From: CATQHW01 sp965243545
GTDB taxonomy: Bacteria; Spirochaetota; Spirochaetia; SZUA-6; Bin103
Direction: 5' to 3'
NCBI GenBank assembly: GCA_965243545.1
Contig: OZ251573.1
Span: 1,240,001 to 1,304,000, forward strand
DNA: 64,000 bases
Position 1 is the first letter of the stretch; each line of letters starts with the position of its first letter. This document shows, one piece after another, positions 27,535 through 35,692 of the stretch. The notes beneath the pieces were generated by a model. The model worked only from the letters and a program-made list of their open reading frames with translations. It was not told the origin of the DNA and searched no databases. The translations under genes were made by a program, and so were the position numbers.

Positions 27535-28362
27535 TCAGCTCGGCTCGACGCCCAGGGCCAGCAGGGGCGCGACCATCTTGCGGAGGCGCGCGTCCGGGGA
27601 CTCGGCAAAGGCGCGCGGCGCGGTGATGGCGGCGCCCGCCGCCTGGCGCTTGACCCAGTGCCGCTGGTGGCCGGAGAGCGGGTTGGCCATGAAGGCGAAC
27701 GACAGCTCCCGCCGCACGCCGGTAGCGCCGAAGGCGGCGCGCGGCAGGTCGTCGGCCAGCACCAACGCATCGCCCAACCGCGCCGGCAACGGCAGATGCG
27801 GGACCTCCTGCGGGCCGATCCCCCACGGGAGCTCGGTCTGCCGGCTGCGGTTGCGGAGCGGGAACAGGTAGTCGGGCACGCCGATCCAGCGGGGGTCGAT
27901 CGACTCCGGCACGGCGCGGTGGCCGCCGGGCACCACGCGCAGGCAGCCACCGGCTTGGTCCGGGTCGTCCAGGCGGAACAGGACCGTGATGGCGGCGATC
28001 GGCGTGCGCTCGACGCCCCCGCCGCCGCTCCACGGCTCATCGCCGGCGCGCCACTCCGCGTCCGATCCCCGGTAGGCAAAGTCGTGTCCCAGGATCTTCG
28101 CCGGGATGCCGTACACGCGCTGGTCGAGCAGCAGCGCCCGCACCCGCTGGCCAGCCGCCGCCGCGTCGCGGATGCCGCAGCCCGCTCCGGCGGCGCCGCT
28201 CGGCTCCTCACCATCCACGGCCGACCGGCGCTCGCGCTCGCGCTGGCCGCGCCGCCGTTCCAGCTCGTCACGGATCGCCAGCGCTTCGGCTCGGCTCAAC
28301 AGGCCGGGTAGCGGCAGGAAGCCGAACGCTATGAAGTGCCAGACCTGTTCGGTGCCGATCAC
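27535..28362 (-). CDS. PhyH-like protein lacking the Fe(II) ligands
   Basis: This is a phytanoyl-CoA-dioxygenase-like protein of about 275 aa. It shares with its neighbours GCLRVVPGGHR, DPRW-x-G-x-PDY, and LGDALVLADDLPRAAFG-x-x-x-x-RRELSF. The metal triad is degenerate: the HxD position reads PWSGGGG and the second His reads LPRAAFG. It is therefore unlikely to be an active Fe/2OG oxygenase by itself. The start is GTG (28360-28362) with GGAGG 9 nt upstream, overlapping the previous gene in a GTGA. It is the last of three tandem PhyH genes on this strand. Confidence 0.75.
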   Translation of the reverse strand: MIGTEQVWHFIAFGFLPLPGLLSRAEALAIRDELERRRGQRERERRSAVDGEEPSGAAGAGCGIRDAAAAGQRVRALLLDQRVYGIPAKILGHDFAYRGSDAEWRAGDEPWSGGGGVERTPIAAITVLFRLDDPDQAGGCLRVVPGGHRAVPESIDPRWIGVPDYLFPLRNRSRQTELPWGIGPQEVPHLPLPARLGDALVLADDLPRAAFGATGVRRELSFAFMANPLSGHQRHWVKRQAAGAAITAPRAFAESPDARLRKMVAPLLALGVEPS

Positions 28363-29171
28363 GTGCCGGGGCCTCCTGCGGGAAAGCCGAGCTCGGTCAG
28401 CCCGGACACCATCGCCCGCAGGCGCGGGTTGCGGTGGGTGAGCAGGGAGCGGGGCTGGTAGGCGCCGTCCGGCATGGTCGCCGCGCGCGCCTTGAGGTGG
28501 ACGATCTGATCCTGCCGCCACGGGAACTGCAGGAAGGAGATGGCGATCTGGCGGCGCGGGAAGCGGGTGCCGAACGCGCAGTGCAGCAGGTTCTCCGGAA
28601 AGACCAGCACGTCGCCCGGTTCGGTCGCCAGCGCCAAGTGCGGCACCTCCTCCGGGGGAAGCCCGAACGGCGGCTCCTGCCAGATGACGTCGCGGTTCTT
28701 GAGCCCGAAGAAATAGTCCGGCACGTCGTGCCAGACCGGGTCGCCGACCCAATGCCAGTCGCGGTGGGTGCCGGGGATCACGCGCAACGCGCCGCTGCCG
28801 CCGTCGAGCGGGTCCAGGTAGAGGGCGATCTTGATGTGGCGCAGCGGCCAGCGGATCACCGCGGAGTCGGCGTGCCACGGCGAGTCGATGCCGTAGATGC
28901 CGCAGCTGAATCCCTCCAGCTGGAACCGGTCGCCGAGCAGCGTATCGCCGATGGAGGAGATCAGGTCGTGCGCCAGCAGCCAGTCGCGCAGCTCCCGGCA
29001 GGACGCCGCATCGGCGCCGGTGACCGCCGCGGCGCCGGGGTCGACGCCGGAACGGCGGATCGCCGCGTCGAACTCGCGCGTGATGAACGCGGTCTCGGCG
29101 GCGTCGAACGCCTGCCGCAGGTGCAGGAAGCCGAACGCCTGGAAGCGGGCGGCGTGGTCGGCGCTCAGCAC
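28359..29171 (-). CDS. Phytanoyl-CoA dioxygenase (PhyH) family Fe/2OG oxygenase
   Basis: This is a 270-aa Fe(II)/2-oxoglutarate oxygenase of the PhyH family. The HxD pair is in DSPWHADSAVIRW (about residues 98-110), the distal His in NLLHCAFGTRFPRRQIAISF, and the 2OG-binding Arg is probably in RRQIAI. GALRVIPGTHRDWHW is the conserved strand. Of the three tandem copies this one alone keeps the full triad. It overlaps the next gene by 4 nt and the previous one by 7 nt, so the three are an operon. The substrate is unknown. Confidence 0.85.
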   Translation of the reverse strand: MLSADHAARFQAFGFLHLRQAFDAAETAFITREFDAAIRRSGVDPGAAAVTGADAASCRELRDWLLAHDLISSIGDTLLGDRFQLEGFSCGIYGIDSPWHADSAVIRWPLRHIKIALYLDPLDGGSGALRVIPGTHRDWHWVGDPVWHDVPDYFFGLKNRDVIWQEPPFGLPPEEVPHLALATEPGDVLVFPENLLHCAFGTRFPRRQIAISFLQFPWRQDQIVHLKARAATMPDGAYQPRSLLTHRNPRLRAMVSGLTELGFPAGGPGT

Positions 29172-30046
29172 GGGGCCGCCTCCTTTGGCGTCCGCGTGGC
29201 TCCATGCGTCCCAGGCTCCCCAGGCGTCCGCGCCTCCGGGTCAAAGCCGAGCGCGCGCCAGCCGGCGGCCAGCTCGCGGAGCGTGGGGTCGGCGCTGGCC
29301 GCTATCGCCTGCGGCACGCGGGGCTCGCCGTTGGTGGAGGCGTCCCATTGGCGCAGAAAGTGGACCTGCGCGGCGGTGCGCGGCTCGGCCGCGTAGGAGA
29401 CTTCGATCAGCCGCCGCGGCGCGCTCACCCCGAGCGCCGCGTGCAGGACGTCGGGGGTGTAGATCACCACGTCGCCGGGCTCGGTCGGTGCCGGCAACGC
29501 CGGCACCCGCTCATCGGTGACGCCGAGCGCGTTGTGGTCCCAGCGCAGCCGCGGGTTGCGCAGCCCGTACAGGTAATCGGGCGCCTGCTGCCAGCGCGGG
29601 TCGAGCAGGCGCAGGTAGTTGCGGTGCGAGCACGGCACGAAGCGCAGGCAGCCGTCCCCGTCCCCGGCCCCGGCGCGGTCCAGGGCGACCGCCGCGGTGA
29701 CGTGTTGCAGCGGCCAGGGGACCAGCTCGCCGCCGCCCTGCCACGGCAGGTCCGCGGTGAGCCGGCGGCAGCGCACGCGCAGCAGCAGCGCTCCGAAGCC
29801 GAGCACCCGGCGCGCTACGTCCGCGATGCGGTCGTCGGCCAGCAGCCGCAGGCCCAGGCCGTCCTGGCTGCCCCACGGCGACACGCATTGCTCGCCTTTC
29901 TGGCCGCCGTTGCCGTTGCCGGCCGCCGCGGCGATGGCCGCGTCGAACTCGGCGGTCATGCGCTCCACCTCCGCGGCGTTGAAGACGCCGGGCAGGCGCA
30001 GGTAGCCGAAGGTGTTGAACAGGGCGACCGGGCCGTAGTCGAGCAT
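29165..30046 (-). CDS. PhyH-like protein with altered HxD motif
   Basis: This is a 293-aa paralogue of the two following genes. Shared blocks are GCLRFVPCSHRNYLRLLDP-RW, GDVVIYTPDVLHAALG and RRLIEVSY. The distal His is kept (VLHAALG), but the HxD position reads DLPWQGGGELVPW, so Fe(II) binding is doubtful. The C-terminus is a low-complexity Thr/Pro/Gly tail. It is the first gene of the tandem set and starts 18 nt after the stop of an MBL-fold gene on the same strand. Confidence 0.75.
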   Translation of the reverse strand: MLDYGPVALFNTFGYLRLPGVFNAAEVERMTAEFDAAIAAAAGNGNGGQKGEQCVSPWGSQDGLGLRLLADDRIADVARRVLGFGALLLRVRCRRLTADLPWQGGGELVPWPLQHVTAAVALDRAGAGDGDGCLRFVPCSHRNYLRLLDPRWQQAPDYLYGLRNPRLRWDHNALGVTDERVPALPAPTEPGDVVIYTPDVLHAALGVSAPRRLIEVSYAAEPRTAAQVHFLRQWDASTNGEPRVPQAIAASADPTLRELAAGWRALGFDPEARTPGEPGTHGATRTPKEAAPC

Positions 30047-30064
30047 CGGCGCAAGGGCGCGCGG

Positions 30065-30772
30065 TCAGTCCGGGGTGTAGCCCGACGGCTCCAAAACCAC
30101 CAGCGCCGGGTGACCGTCCTTGAAGGATGGCAGGGGGAGGTCGATGGTGTGGTGGCGCGGACGCACCAGCGGATCGCGCGGCCGGTGCGCCAGGAACTCC
30201 TCGACCGAGGTCATGCCGAAGCCGAGCGGCGGCAGCTCGTAGTGCATGGGGAAGATCCATCGGGGTGCCAGCGCATCGAACATGCGGTCGAGCTCCGCGA
30301 ACTTCGGGGTGAGCCGCTGGCCGGCCAGCGCGAACAGCGCGTCGCACTTGCCGGCGAACGGCGCCAGCTCCTGGGCGGTGAGCTCGTAGCCGAGGTCGCC
30401 CATGTGCATCAGCCACAGGCCGCCGGCGTTGAAGGCGTACAGGGCGTTGTCCTGCGGGCCGCGCGGGTGGTCGCGCGCCTCGGTCGCCTCCGCGGTGACG
30501 ACCGGCTGGCCGCCGATCTCCGCCGGCTGGCCGCGCGCCGCGTCCAGCGCGTTGATCACGCGCGGGCTGCCGGCGACCATCTCGACCGCGGAATGCGCCT
30601 CGTCGGTGAGGGAGCTGACGATGACGGTGTCGGCGGCCAGCGGCTCCAGCGGCGGCAGGCCGAGCCGGGCGGGCGGGTAGGGGTCGGTGACGATCGACGG
30701 GCGGCCGTCGATCCATATGCGGAAGCAGGCGTGACCAACGAACTCGACGCTGACGGACATTCCAGGGATCAT
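30065..30772 (-). CDS. MBL-fold (UlaG-like) protein with degenerate metal motif
   Basis: This protein of about 235 aa begins SVSVEFVGHACFRIWIDGRP, the start of UlaG/YycJ-like metallo-beta-lactamase-fold hydrolases. It keeps AGGLWLMHMGDLGYELT and IFPMHYELPPL in the later strands. The usual TH-x-H-x-DH box is replaced by VSSLTDEAHS, so the first two metal ligands are absent. It may be a non-catalytic or altered-specificity member. The start is probably one of the ATGs at 30772 or 30760. The gene is 11 bp from the divergent aldo/keto reductase start, so the promoters must overlap the coding starts. Confidence 0.65.
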   Translation of the reverse strand: MIPGMSVSVEFVGHACFRIWIDGRPSIVTDPYPPARLGLPPLEPLAADTVIVSSLTDEAHSAVEMVAGSPRVINALDAARGQPAEIGGQPVVTAEATEARDHPRGPQDNALYAFNAGGLWLMHMGDLGYELTAQELAPFAGKCDALFALAGQRLTPKFAELDRMFDALAPRWIFPMHYELPPLGFGMTSVEEFLAHRPRDPLVRPRHHTIDLPLPSFKDGHPALVVLEPSGYTPD

Positions 30773-30783
30773 ACGCTCCCACG

Positions 30784-31668
30784 ATGATTGCGACCAGACC
30801 GTTCGGCCGCACCGGACACCGCAGCTCGCTGGCCCTGTTCGGCGGCGCGGCGTTCAAGCCCGATTCGACCGAGGCGGATGCCGGGCGCGTCCTGGACCTG
30901 CTGTTCCGGCACGGCGTCAACCACGTCGACACCGCGCACGGCTACGGCGGCGGCAACTCCGAGACCCTGATCGGCGGCTGGATGGAGCGGCACCGCGACC
31001 GCTTCTTCCTGGCCACCAAGACCGGCGAGCGGACCGCGGCCGGCGCCCGCGCGCAGGTCGAGCGCTCGCGCCGGCGGCTGCGGAGCGACGTGATCGACCT
31101 GATCCAGCTGCACAGCCTGACGGGGGAGGAGGATTGGGCCGAAGCGATGGGAGCGGGCGGCGCGCTGGAGGCGCTGGTCGAGGCGCGCGAGCGCGGCTCG
31201 GTCCGCTTCATCGGCGTCACCGGCCACGGGCTGGCCGCGCCGCGTATGCACCTGCGCAGCCTGGAGCGGTTCCCGTTCGACGCCGTGCTGTTGCCGATGA
31301 ACTTCGTGCTGGCGCGCGACCCGGGCTACCGCGCCGGCTTCGACGCGCTCCGGGCGGTCTGTGACCGCCGCGGCGTGGCTATGCAGATCATCAAGTCGAC
31401 GGCGCGGCGTCCGTGGGCGGGGCGGGAGCGCACGCGCGGCCCGTGGTACGAGCCGCTGGCAGCCGCCGAGGACATCTCTCGCGCCGTCGCCTACGCCCTC
31501 AGCTTCGGCCCGGCGTTCATCAACACGATGGCCGACCTCGACCTGCTGCCCCTGGTCCTGCAAGCCGCCGAGTCGCCCGGAGACCGCCCCTCCGACGCCG
31601 ACATGGAGGCGATGGCCGGCGACCGAGCGATGGCTCCGATCTTCGGCGACCTGGCCATGATCCATTGA
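30784..31668 (+). CDS. Aldo/keto reductase
   Basis: This is a 294-aa NADP(H)-dependent oxidoreductase. The catalytic tetrad is recognisable: Asp and Tyr in NHVDTAHGYGGGNSE, Lys in FFLATKTG, His in LIQLHSL. The order and length fit the AKR TIM barrel. The C-terminal cofactor region is shorter than in classical members. It is divergent from the MBL-fold/PhyH operon. The substrate is unknown. Confidence 0.88.
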   Translation: MIATRPFGRTGHRSSLALFGGAAFKPDSTEADAGRVLDLLFRHGVNHVDTAHGYGGGNSETLIGGWMERHRDRFFLATKTGERTAAGARAQVERSRRRLRSDVIDLIQLHSLTGEEDWAEAMGAGGALEALVEARERGSVRFIGVTGHGLAAPRMHLRSLERFPFDAVLLPMNFVLARDPGYRAGFDALRAVCDRRGVAMQIIKSTARRPWAGRERTRGPWYEPLAAAEDISRAVAYALSFGPAFINTMADLDLLPLVLQAAESPGDRPSDADMEAMAGDRAMAPIFGDLAMIH

Positions 31669-31714
31669 GACGGATTGCTTGCGCGGTGCGGGCAATCCGG
31701 TAGATCATACCGCC

Positions 31715-31948
31715 ATGACCGCGGAGGCGATCGCCATCATCGGCGCGGCCGTGGCCCTGCTCGCCGTGCTGGTGCCGCTGCTGTTGACGATCCGCGCCGA
31801 CGTCCGCCGCCTGGACGACCGCCTGCACGCTTCCGAAACCCGCTTGGATGGTCGCCTGCGCGCCGTCGAAGCACGCCTGGATGATCGCCTGCACGCCATT
31901 GACGCCCGACTGCGCAACGTCGAAACCGGACTCGCCTTCCTGCGCTAA
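31715..31948 (+). CDS. Small membrane-anchored coiled-coil protein (77 aa)
   Basis: MTAEAIAIIGAAVALLAVLV plus PLLLTIRADV gives one N-terminal membrane segment. A coiled coil built from repeating 11-residue units (RLDDRLHASET, RLDGRLRAVEA, RLDDRLHAIDA) follows. The family is unknown; small membrane/coiled-coil proteins of this kind are widespread. ATG at 31715 is chosen because it starts just before the membrane segment. There is no obvious partner. Confidence 0.6.
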   Translation: MTAEAIAIIGAAVALLAVLVPLLLTIRADVRRLDDRLHASETRLDGRLRAVEARLDDRLHAIDARLRNVETGLAFLR

Positions 31949-32003
31949 GTCATCCGGAGGCGGTGGCGCGCCGCTTGTTCTTCAAGCGCCGGCAGCGGGT
32001 CCG

Positions 32004-32813
32004 TCAGTCGCGCGGCGCGAAGCCGAGGTCGACCAGCGGCTGCACCATCTTGCGCTTGCGGGGATCGTCGCTGTCGATGAAGCTGCGCGGCGGCCGCAGT
32101 TCGCCGCCATCCGAGCACGCCTCCCGCTCCTTGAGCCACTGCCGCTGCCGGTCGTCGACCGGATTGGCCACGAACGCGATCGAAAGCTGGCGCCGTACGC
32201 CGGGGCCGCCGAACGCGGCGTGCGGAATGTCCTCGGTAAAGACCAGCACGTCGCCCAGGCTCGACTCCAACGGGATATGCGGCACCTCCTCCGGCCGCAG
32301 CCCCCACGGCCGGTATTCGCCGGTGGCGTTGCGGTTGCGCAACGGCAGGTAGTAGTCGGGCGCCTGCGCCCAGCGCGGGTCGATCAGGCGCAGAAAGTTG
32401 CGGTGCGCGCCCGGCACCACCCGCAGGCAGCCGTTCGCCGCGGTCAAGTCGTCCAGGTAGAGCGATACCTTGACGTGCGGCACCGCCCAGGTCACCACGC
32501 CGCTGCCGCCGTGCCAGGGGGTGTCGCCCACGTGCGCGGAGCCGTCGGAGTTCTCGTACACGAAGTCATGACCCAGGATCTTGCGGGGTATGTCGAGCAG
32601 CCGCTCGTCTTCGAGCAGCGCCGCGTGCCGTTCCCCGCGCTCGCAGACGTGGGAGACGCGCCACGTCTCCGTACCGTCGAAGCCGGGGCGGTCTTCGTAC
32701 AGCAGACGGTCGAACTCCTCGCGCAGGGCGGCGGCCTCCTCCCGGCTGAACAGACCGCGTAGCGGTACGAAGCCGAAGGCGATAAAGTGCGTCACGTGAT
32801 TGTCATCCATCAT
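32004..32813 (-). CDS. PhyH-family protein with HxG in place of HxD
   Basis: This 269-aa protein begins DDNHVTHFIAFGFVPLRGLF and contains GCLRVVPGAHRNFLRLIDPR, GDVLVFTEDIPHAAFGGPGV and RRQLSIAF. The first metal-binding motif reads GDTPWHGGSGVVTW: the His is kept but the Asp is Gly. The distal His (IPHAAFGG) and the Arg are kept. In PhyH-fold Fe/2OG enzymes an HxG or HxA motif leaves a halide site and marks halogenases such as SyrB2. Loss of activity is the simpler explanation. The gene is monocistronic and 110 bp from the divergent SDR. Confidence 0.78.
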   Translation of the reverse strand: MMDDNHVTHFIAFGFVPLRGLFSREEAAALREEFDRLLYEDRPGFDGTETWRVSHVCERGERHAALLEDERLLDIPRKILGHDFVYENSDGSAHVGDTPWHGGSGVVTWAVPHVKVSLYLDDLTAANGCLRVVPGAHRNFLRLIDPRWAQAPDYYLPLRNRNATGEYRPWGLRPEEVPHIPLESSLGDVLVFTEDIPHAAFGGPGVRRQLSIAFVANPVDDRQRQWLKEREACSDGGELRPPRSFIDSDDPRKRKMVQPLVDLGFAPRD

Positions 32814-32923
32814 TCCGATCCATCCCGCGGCCGGTTCGCCGGCCCGTGCCGCCCCCGCGCCGGCGTCGGGAGCACCGTAGACGAGCGGCGCGTACCTGTG
32901 AACCGCACCCGCCGGAGCGGCCG

Positions 32924-33673
32924 GTGAGCGCCCGGATCGCGCTGGTCACCGGCGCCGGCAGCGGCGTCGGGCGCGCCTCCGCGCTGGCGTTGTGCCAGGA
33001 AGGCTGGACCGTCTACCTGACCGGCCGGCGGGCCGGCCGATTGCTGGACACCGCCCGGCAGGCGGCGGACCCGCAACGCATGACGTCGATAGCCATGGAC
33101 GTGACCGACGACGCATCGGTGGCGGCGGTGTTCGACCGGATCGACCGCGATCACGGCCGCCTGGACCTGCTGTTCAACAACGCCGGCGCGAATACGCAGG
33201 CGGCGCCGGCCGACGAGGTTCCCGTCGATCAGTGGCGCATGGTGATCGAGACCAACCTGACCGGGACCTTTCTGTGCACCCGGCAGGCCATGGCGATGAT
33301 GAAGCGCCAGCGTCCGCGCGGCGGCCGCATCATCAACAACGGCTCGGTCTCCGCGCAGGTGCCGCGCCCGCACGCGGCGGCGTACACGGCCGCCAAGTTC
33401 GGCGTGGCCGGCCTGACCCGGTCGACCAGCCTGGACGGGCGCGCGTTCGACATAGCCTGCGGCCAGATCGACATAGGCAACGCGGCGACCGAGATGACCG
33501 AACGGATGGCGGACGGCGTGCTGCAGCCGGACGGTTCGCGCCGGCCGGAACCGCGCATCGACGTGCGGCACGTAGCCCGCGCGGTGGCCTACATGGCATC
33601 GCTCCCGCTCGACGCCAACGTGCCGTCGATCACGGTGATGGCGACCGGCATGCCGCTGTTCGGCCGGGGCTGA
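32924..33673 (+). CDS. Short-chain dehydrogenase/reductase
   Basis: This is an SDR of about 249 aa. It has the Rossmann cofactor motif TGAGSGVG (TGxxxGxG) at about residues 10-17, LLFNNAGAN (NNAG), a catalytic Ser in INNGSVSAQVP and YTAAK (YxxxK). The start is taken as GTG 32924 (VSARIALVTG), which puts the cofactor motif at its usual depth; the frame is open 26 codons further upstream in arginine-rich sequence. The substrate is unknown. Confidence 0.88.
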   Translation: MSARIALVTGAGSGVGRASALALCQEGWTVYLTGRRAGRLLDTARQAADPQRMTSIAMDVTDDASVAAVFDRIDRDHGRLDLLFNNAGANTQAAPADEVPVDQWRMVIETNLTGTFLCTRQAMAMMKRQRPRGGRIINNGSVSAQVPRPHAAAYTAAKFGVAGLTRSTSLDGRAFDIACGQIDIGNAATEMTERMADGVLQPDGSRRPEPRIDVRHVARAVAYMASLPLDANVPSITVMATGMPLFGRG

Positions 33674-33708
33674 GCCGGGCGGAGCCGGCGTCAGCGGAAC
33701 TGAAAGCT

Positions 33709-34734
33709 TTACGAGCGGATGGCCGCGGTGAACGCGGCCTGATTGGCGAACAGCGCGGCGGCGCCGCCGGTGTGCAGAAACACCACCGTCTGGCCGGCAG
33801 TCAATTCGCCGTTGCGGATCATGCCGATCAGGCCGGCCATCGCCTTGCCGGTGTACACGGGGTCCAGCACGATCCCCTGCGTCCGCGCCACGGTCGTGAC
33901 CGCCGCCACCATGTCCGCCGACGGCAGGGAGTAGCCGGGGCCGATCCACTCGTCCCGGCAGGTGACGCGGCCGGGCGCCAGCGCGGCGTCGACCTCCAGG
34001 AGCGCCAGGATCGCCCGGGTCAGCGTCGTCACGCTCGACTCCTGCTCGGCGCGCGGGCGGCTCACGTTGACGCCGGTCACCGGGACGTCCGAGCCGGCCG
34101 CGGCGAGCCCGGCCACCAGGCCGGCGTGGGTGCCGCCGCTGCCGGACGCGCAGACGATCCGGTCGGCGGTGAGCCCCATGTCCGCGAGCTGAGCCAACAG
34201 CTCCACCGCGCACGACGCGTAGCCGCAGCCGCCCAGCGGATTGGAGCCGCCGCCGGGAATGACGTACGGGTTGCGGCCCTCCGAACGGGCGTCGTCCGCC
34301 GCCCGGCGCAACCCGCCGGCGGCGCCGCCCCGCTCGACGACGTCGATACGCTCCGCGCCGAGCAGCCGGTACAGGAAGTTGTTGCCGCCGGCTTCGGGAT
34401 CGTAGGTACCGGGGATGCGCTCCTCCAGCACCAGGCGGCACGCCAGTCCGTCCCGGTTGGCCGCCGCCAGCGTCAGCAGGCAGTGGTTGGACTGGATGGC
34501 GCCGGTGGTGATCAGCGTATCCGCCCCCCGCGCCGCGGCGTCCGCCACCAGGTAGGCCAGCTTGCGGACCTTGTTGCCGCCCATCGCCAGCGGCAGGGTG
34601 TCGTCGCGCTTGATCAACAGGTCCGGGCCGTCGAGCAACGCCGAAAGCCGCTCCATACGCTGCAGCGGCGACGGGCCGGGCAGGTACGGCCGTTGCGGCA
34701 GGGCGCGCAGGCGCTCGATGCCGGATGCGCTCAT
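33709..34734 (-). CDS. PLP-dependent D-cysteine desulfhydrase / ACC deaminase-like enzyme
   Basis: This 341-aa protein is a fold-type II PLP enzyme. LIKRDDTLPLAMGGNKVRKL contains the PLP-binding Lys (GGNKVRKL). TTGAIQSNHCLLTLAAA (SNH substrate loop) and CASGSGGTHAGL (phosphate-binding glycine loop) are also present. This matches the D-cysteine desulfhydrase/1-aminocyclopropane-1-carboxylate deaminase family; distinguishing the two needs comparison of active-site residues. The ATG (34732-34734) overlaps the stop of the upstream PhyH gene in an ATGA, so the two are co-translated. Confidence 0.85.
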   Translation of the reverse strand: MSASGIERLRALPQRPYLPGPSPLQRMERLSALLDGPDLLIKRDDTLPLAMGGNKVRKLAYLVADAAARGADTLITTGAIQSNHCLLTLAAANRDGLACRLVLEERIPGTYDPEAGGNNFLYRLLGAERIDVVERGGAAGGLRRAADDARSEGRNPYVIPGGGSNPLGGCGYASCAVELLAQLADMGLTADRIVCASGSGGTHAGLVAGLAAAGSDVPVTGVNVSRPRAEQESSVTTLTRAILALLEVDAALAPGRVTCRDEWIGPGYSLPSADMVAAVTTVARTQGIVLDPVYTGKAMAGLIGMIRNGELTAGQTVVFLHTGGAAALFANQAAFTAAIRS

Positions 34735-35651
34735 CGTTGCCCCGGCTCCATCCACGGATACATGGGGCCGCCGAACGGCGTCGGTTCGGCCGGGCGGGGG
34801 TAGGACAGTTTCTTGGGATGCCGGTCCAGGCTGGCGCGCCACGCCGCTTCCCATTCCCGATAGGTGGTGAGCGAATCGGGGGCGGCGCGGCTGCGCGCGA
34901 TCAGGCTTGGCCACTCCGGCCGCGGCGATGGGGTGCCAGCAGCCTGATAGCGCAGGTCCATGCTCCAGCGGATGCCGCGCGTGCGGTTGGGGCCGGAGCC
35001 GTGCGGGCACAGCTTGTGGATGAAGATCACGTCGCCCTTGCGCATCGGCACGGTCACCGGCCGGCACGGCGGCTGCGCGTCAAGGCCCCAGTACACGGTG
35101 CGCCGCCGGTGCAGGCCCGGGCAGAGCTGCAGGCAGCCGTTGTCGGCCGTCGCCTCGGTGAGGGGGAACCAGACGGTGAGCACGAACAGGTCGCGGGCCT
35201 GTGGCGTGGTGAAGATCGCGTCCTGGTGCCAGGGGGCGATGTTGGAGCCTTTGCGTTCCGCCGGGTCCGACGGGAGCTTGGCGCGGACGTGGGAGATGGC
35301 GTTGCAGGCGATCTCCGGGCCGATGAAGCCTTCGACCAGATCGAGCAGCCGCGCGTTGCGCATCACCCGGAACAGGCCGCGCGTGCGCGTCCGGCCCACG
35401 TCGAGCGACTCATCCGAGGCGAAGTAGGTCGCGGCGTCGTCGTCGCAGATGCGGGCCAGCCGCGTCTCGAACGGCTGGTCGTCGTAGCGCTGCGGGATGC
35501 GGCCCGCCGCGTGCAGCCGGCGCGCGATGCGGTCGACGATCGCCGCGTAGTCGTCGATCACCGGCTGCAGGTCCCGGTCGTCGAGCGCCCCCTCCACGAC
35601 GACGTATCCCTGTTCCACGAAGAGGTCGCGGTGCTTCCGGCTCAGCTCCAT
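34731..35651 (-). CDS. Phytanoyl-CoA dioxygenase (PhyH) family Fe/2OG oxygenase
   Basis: This 306-aa protein is more distant from the tandem set at 27.5-32.8 kb. It begins MELSRKHRDLFVEQGYVVVE. The metal site is intact: APWHQDAIFTTPQ gives HxD, and KGDVIFIHKLCPHGSGPNRT with RGIRWSMDL gives the distal His and Arg. DNGCLQLCPGLHRR is the conserved strand. The ATG is at 35649-35651. It is followed by the desulfhydrase-like gene with a 4-nt overlap and lies 41 nt downstream of the metal-permease operon on the same strand. Confidence 0.87.
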   Translation of the reverse strand: MELSRKHRDLFVEQGYVVVEGALDDRDLQPVIDDYAAIVDRIARRLHAAGRIPQRYDDQPFETRLARICDDDAATYFASDESLDVGRTRTRGLFRVMRNARLLDLVEGFIGPEIACNAISHVRAKLPSDPAERKGSNIAPWHQDAIFTTPQARDLFVLTVWFPLTEATADNGCLQLCPGLHRRRTVYWGLDAQPPCRPVTVPMRKGDVIFIHKLCPHGSGPNRTRGIRWSMDLRYQAAGTPSPRPEWPSLIARSRAAPDSLTTYREWEAAWRASLDRHPKKLSYPRPAEPTPFGGPMYPWMEPGQR

Positions 35652-35692
35652 ACGCTCAAGCCGGCAGGATACAAGAAAGTGGTTGGCTTTAC

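Noticed and set aside
26965..29396. Long overlapping frames in the GHL10/PhyH region
   Set aside because: Arg/Ala/Gly-rich out-of-frame translations; the real genes have conserved motifs and coupled starts.
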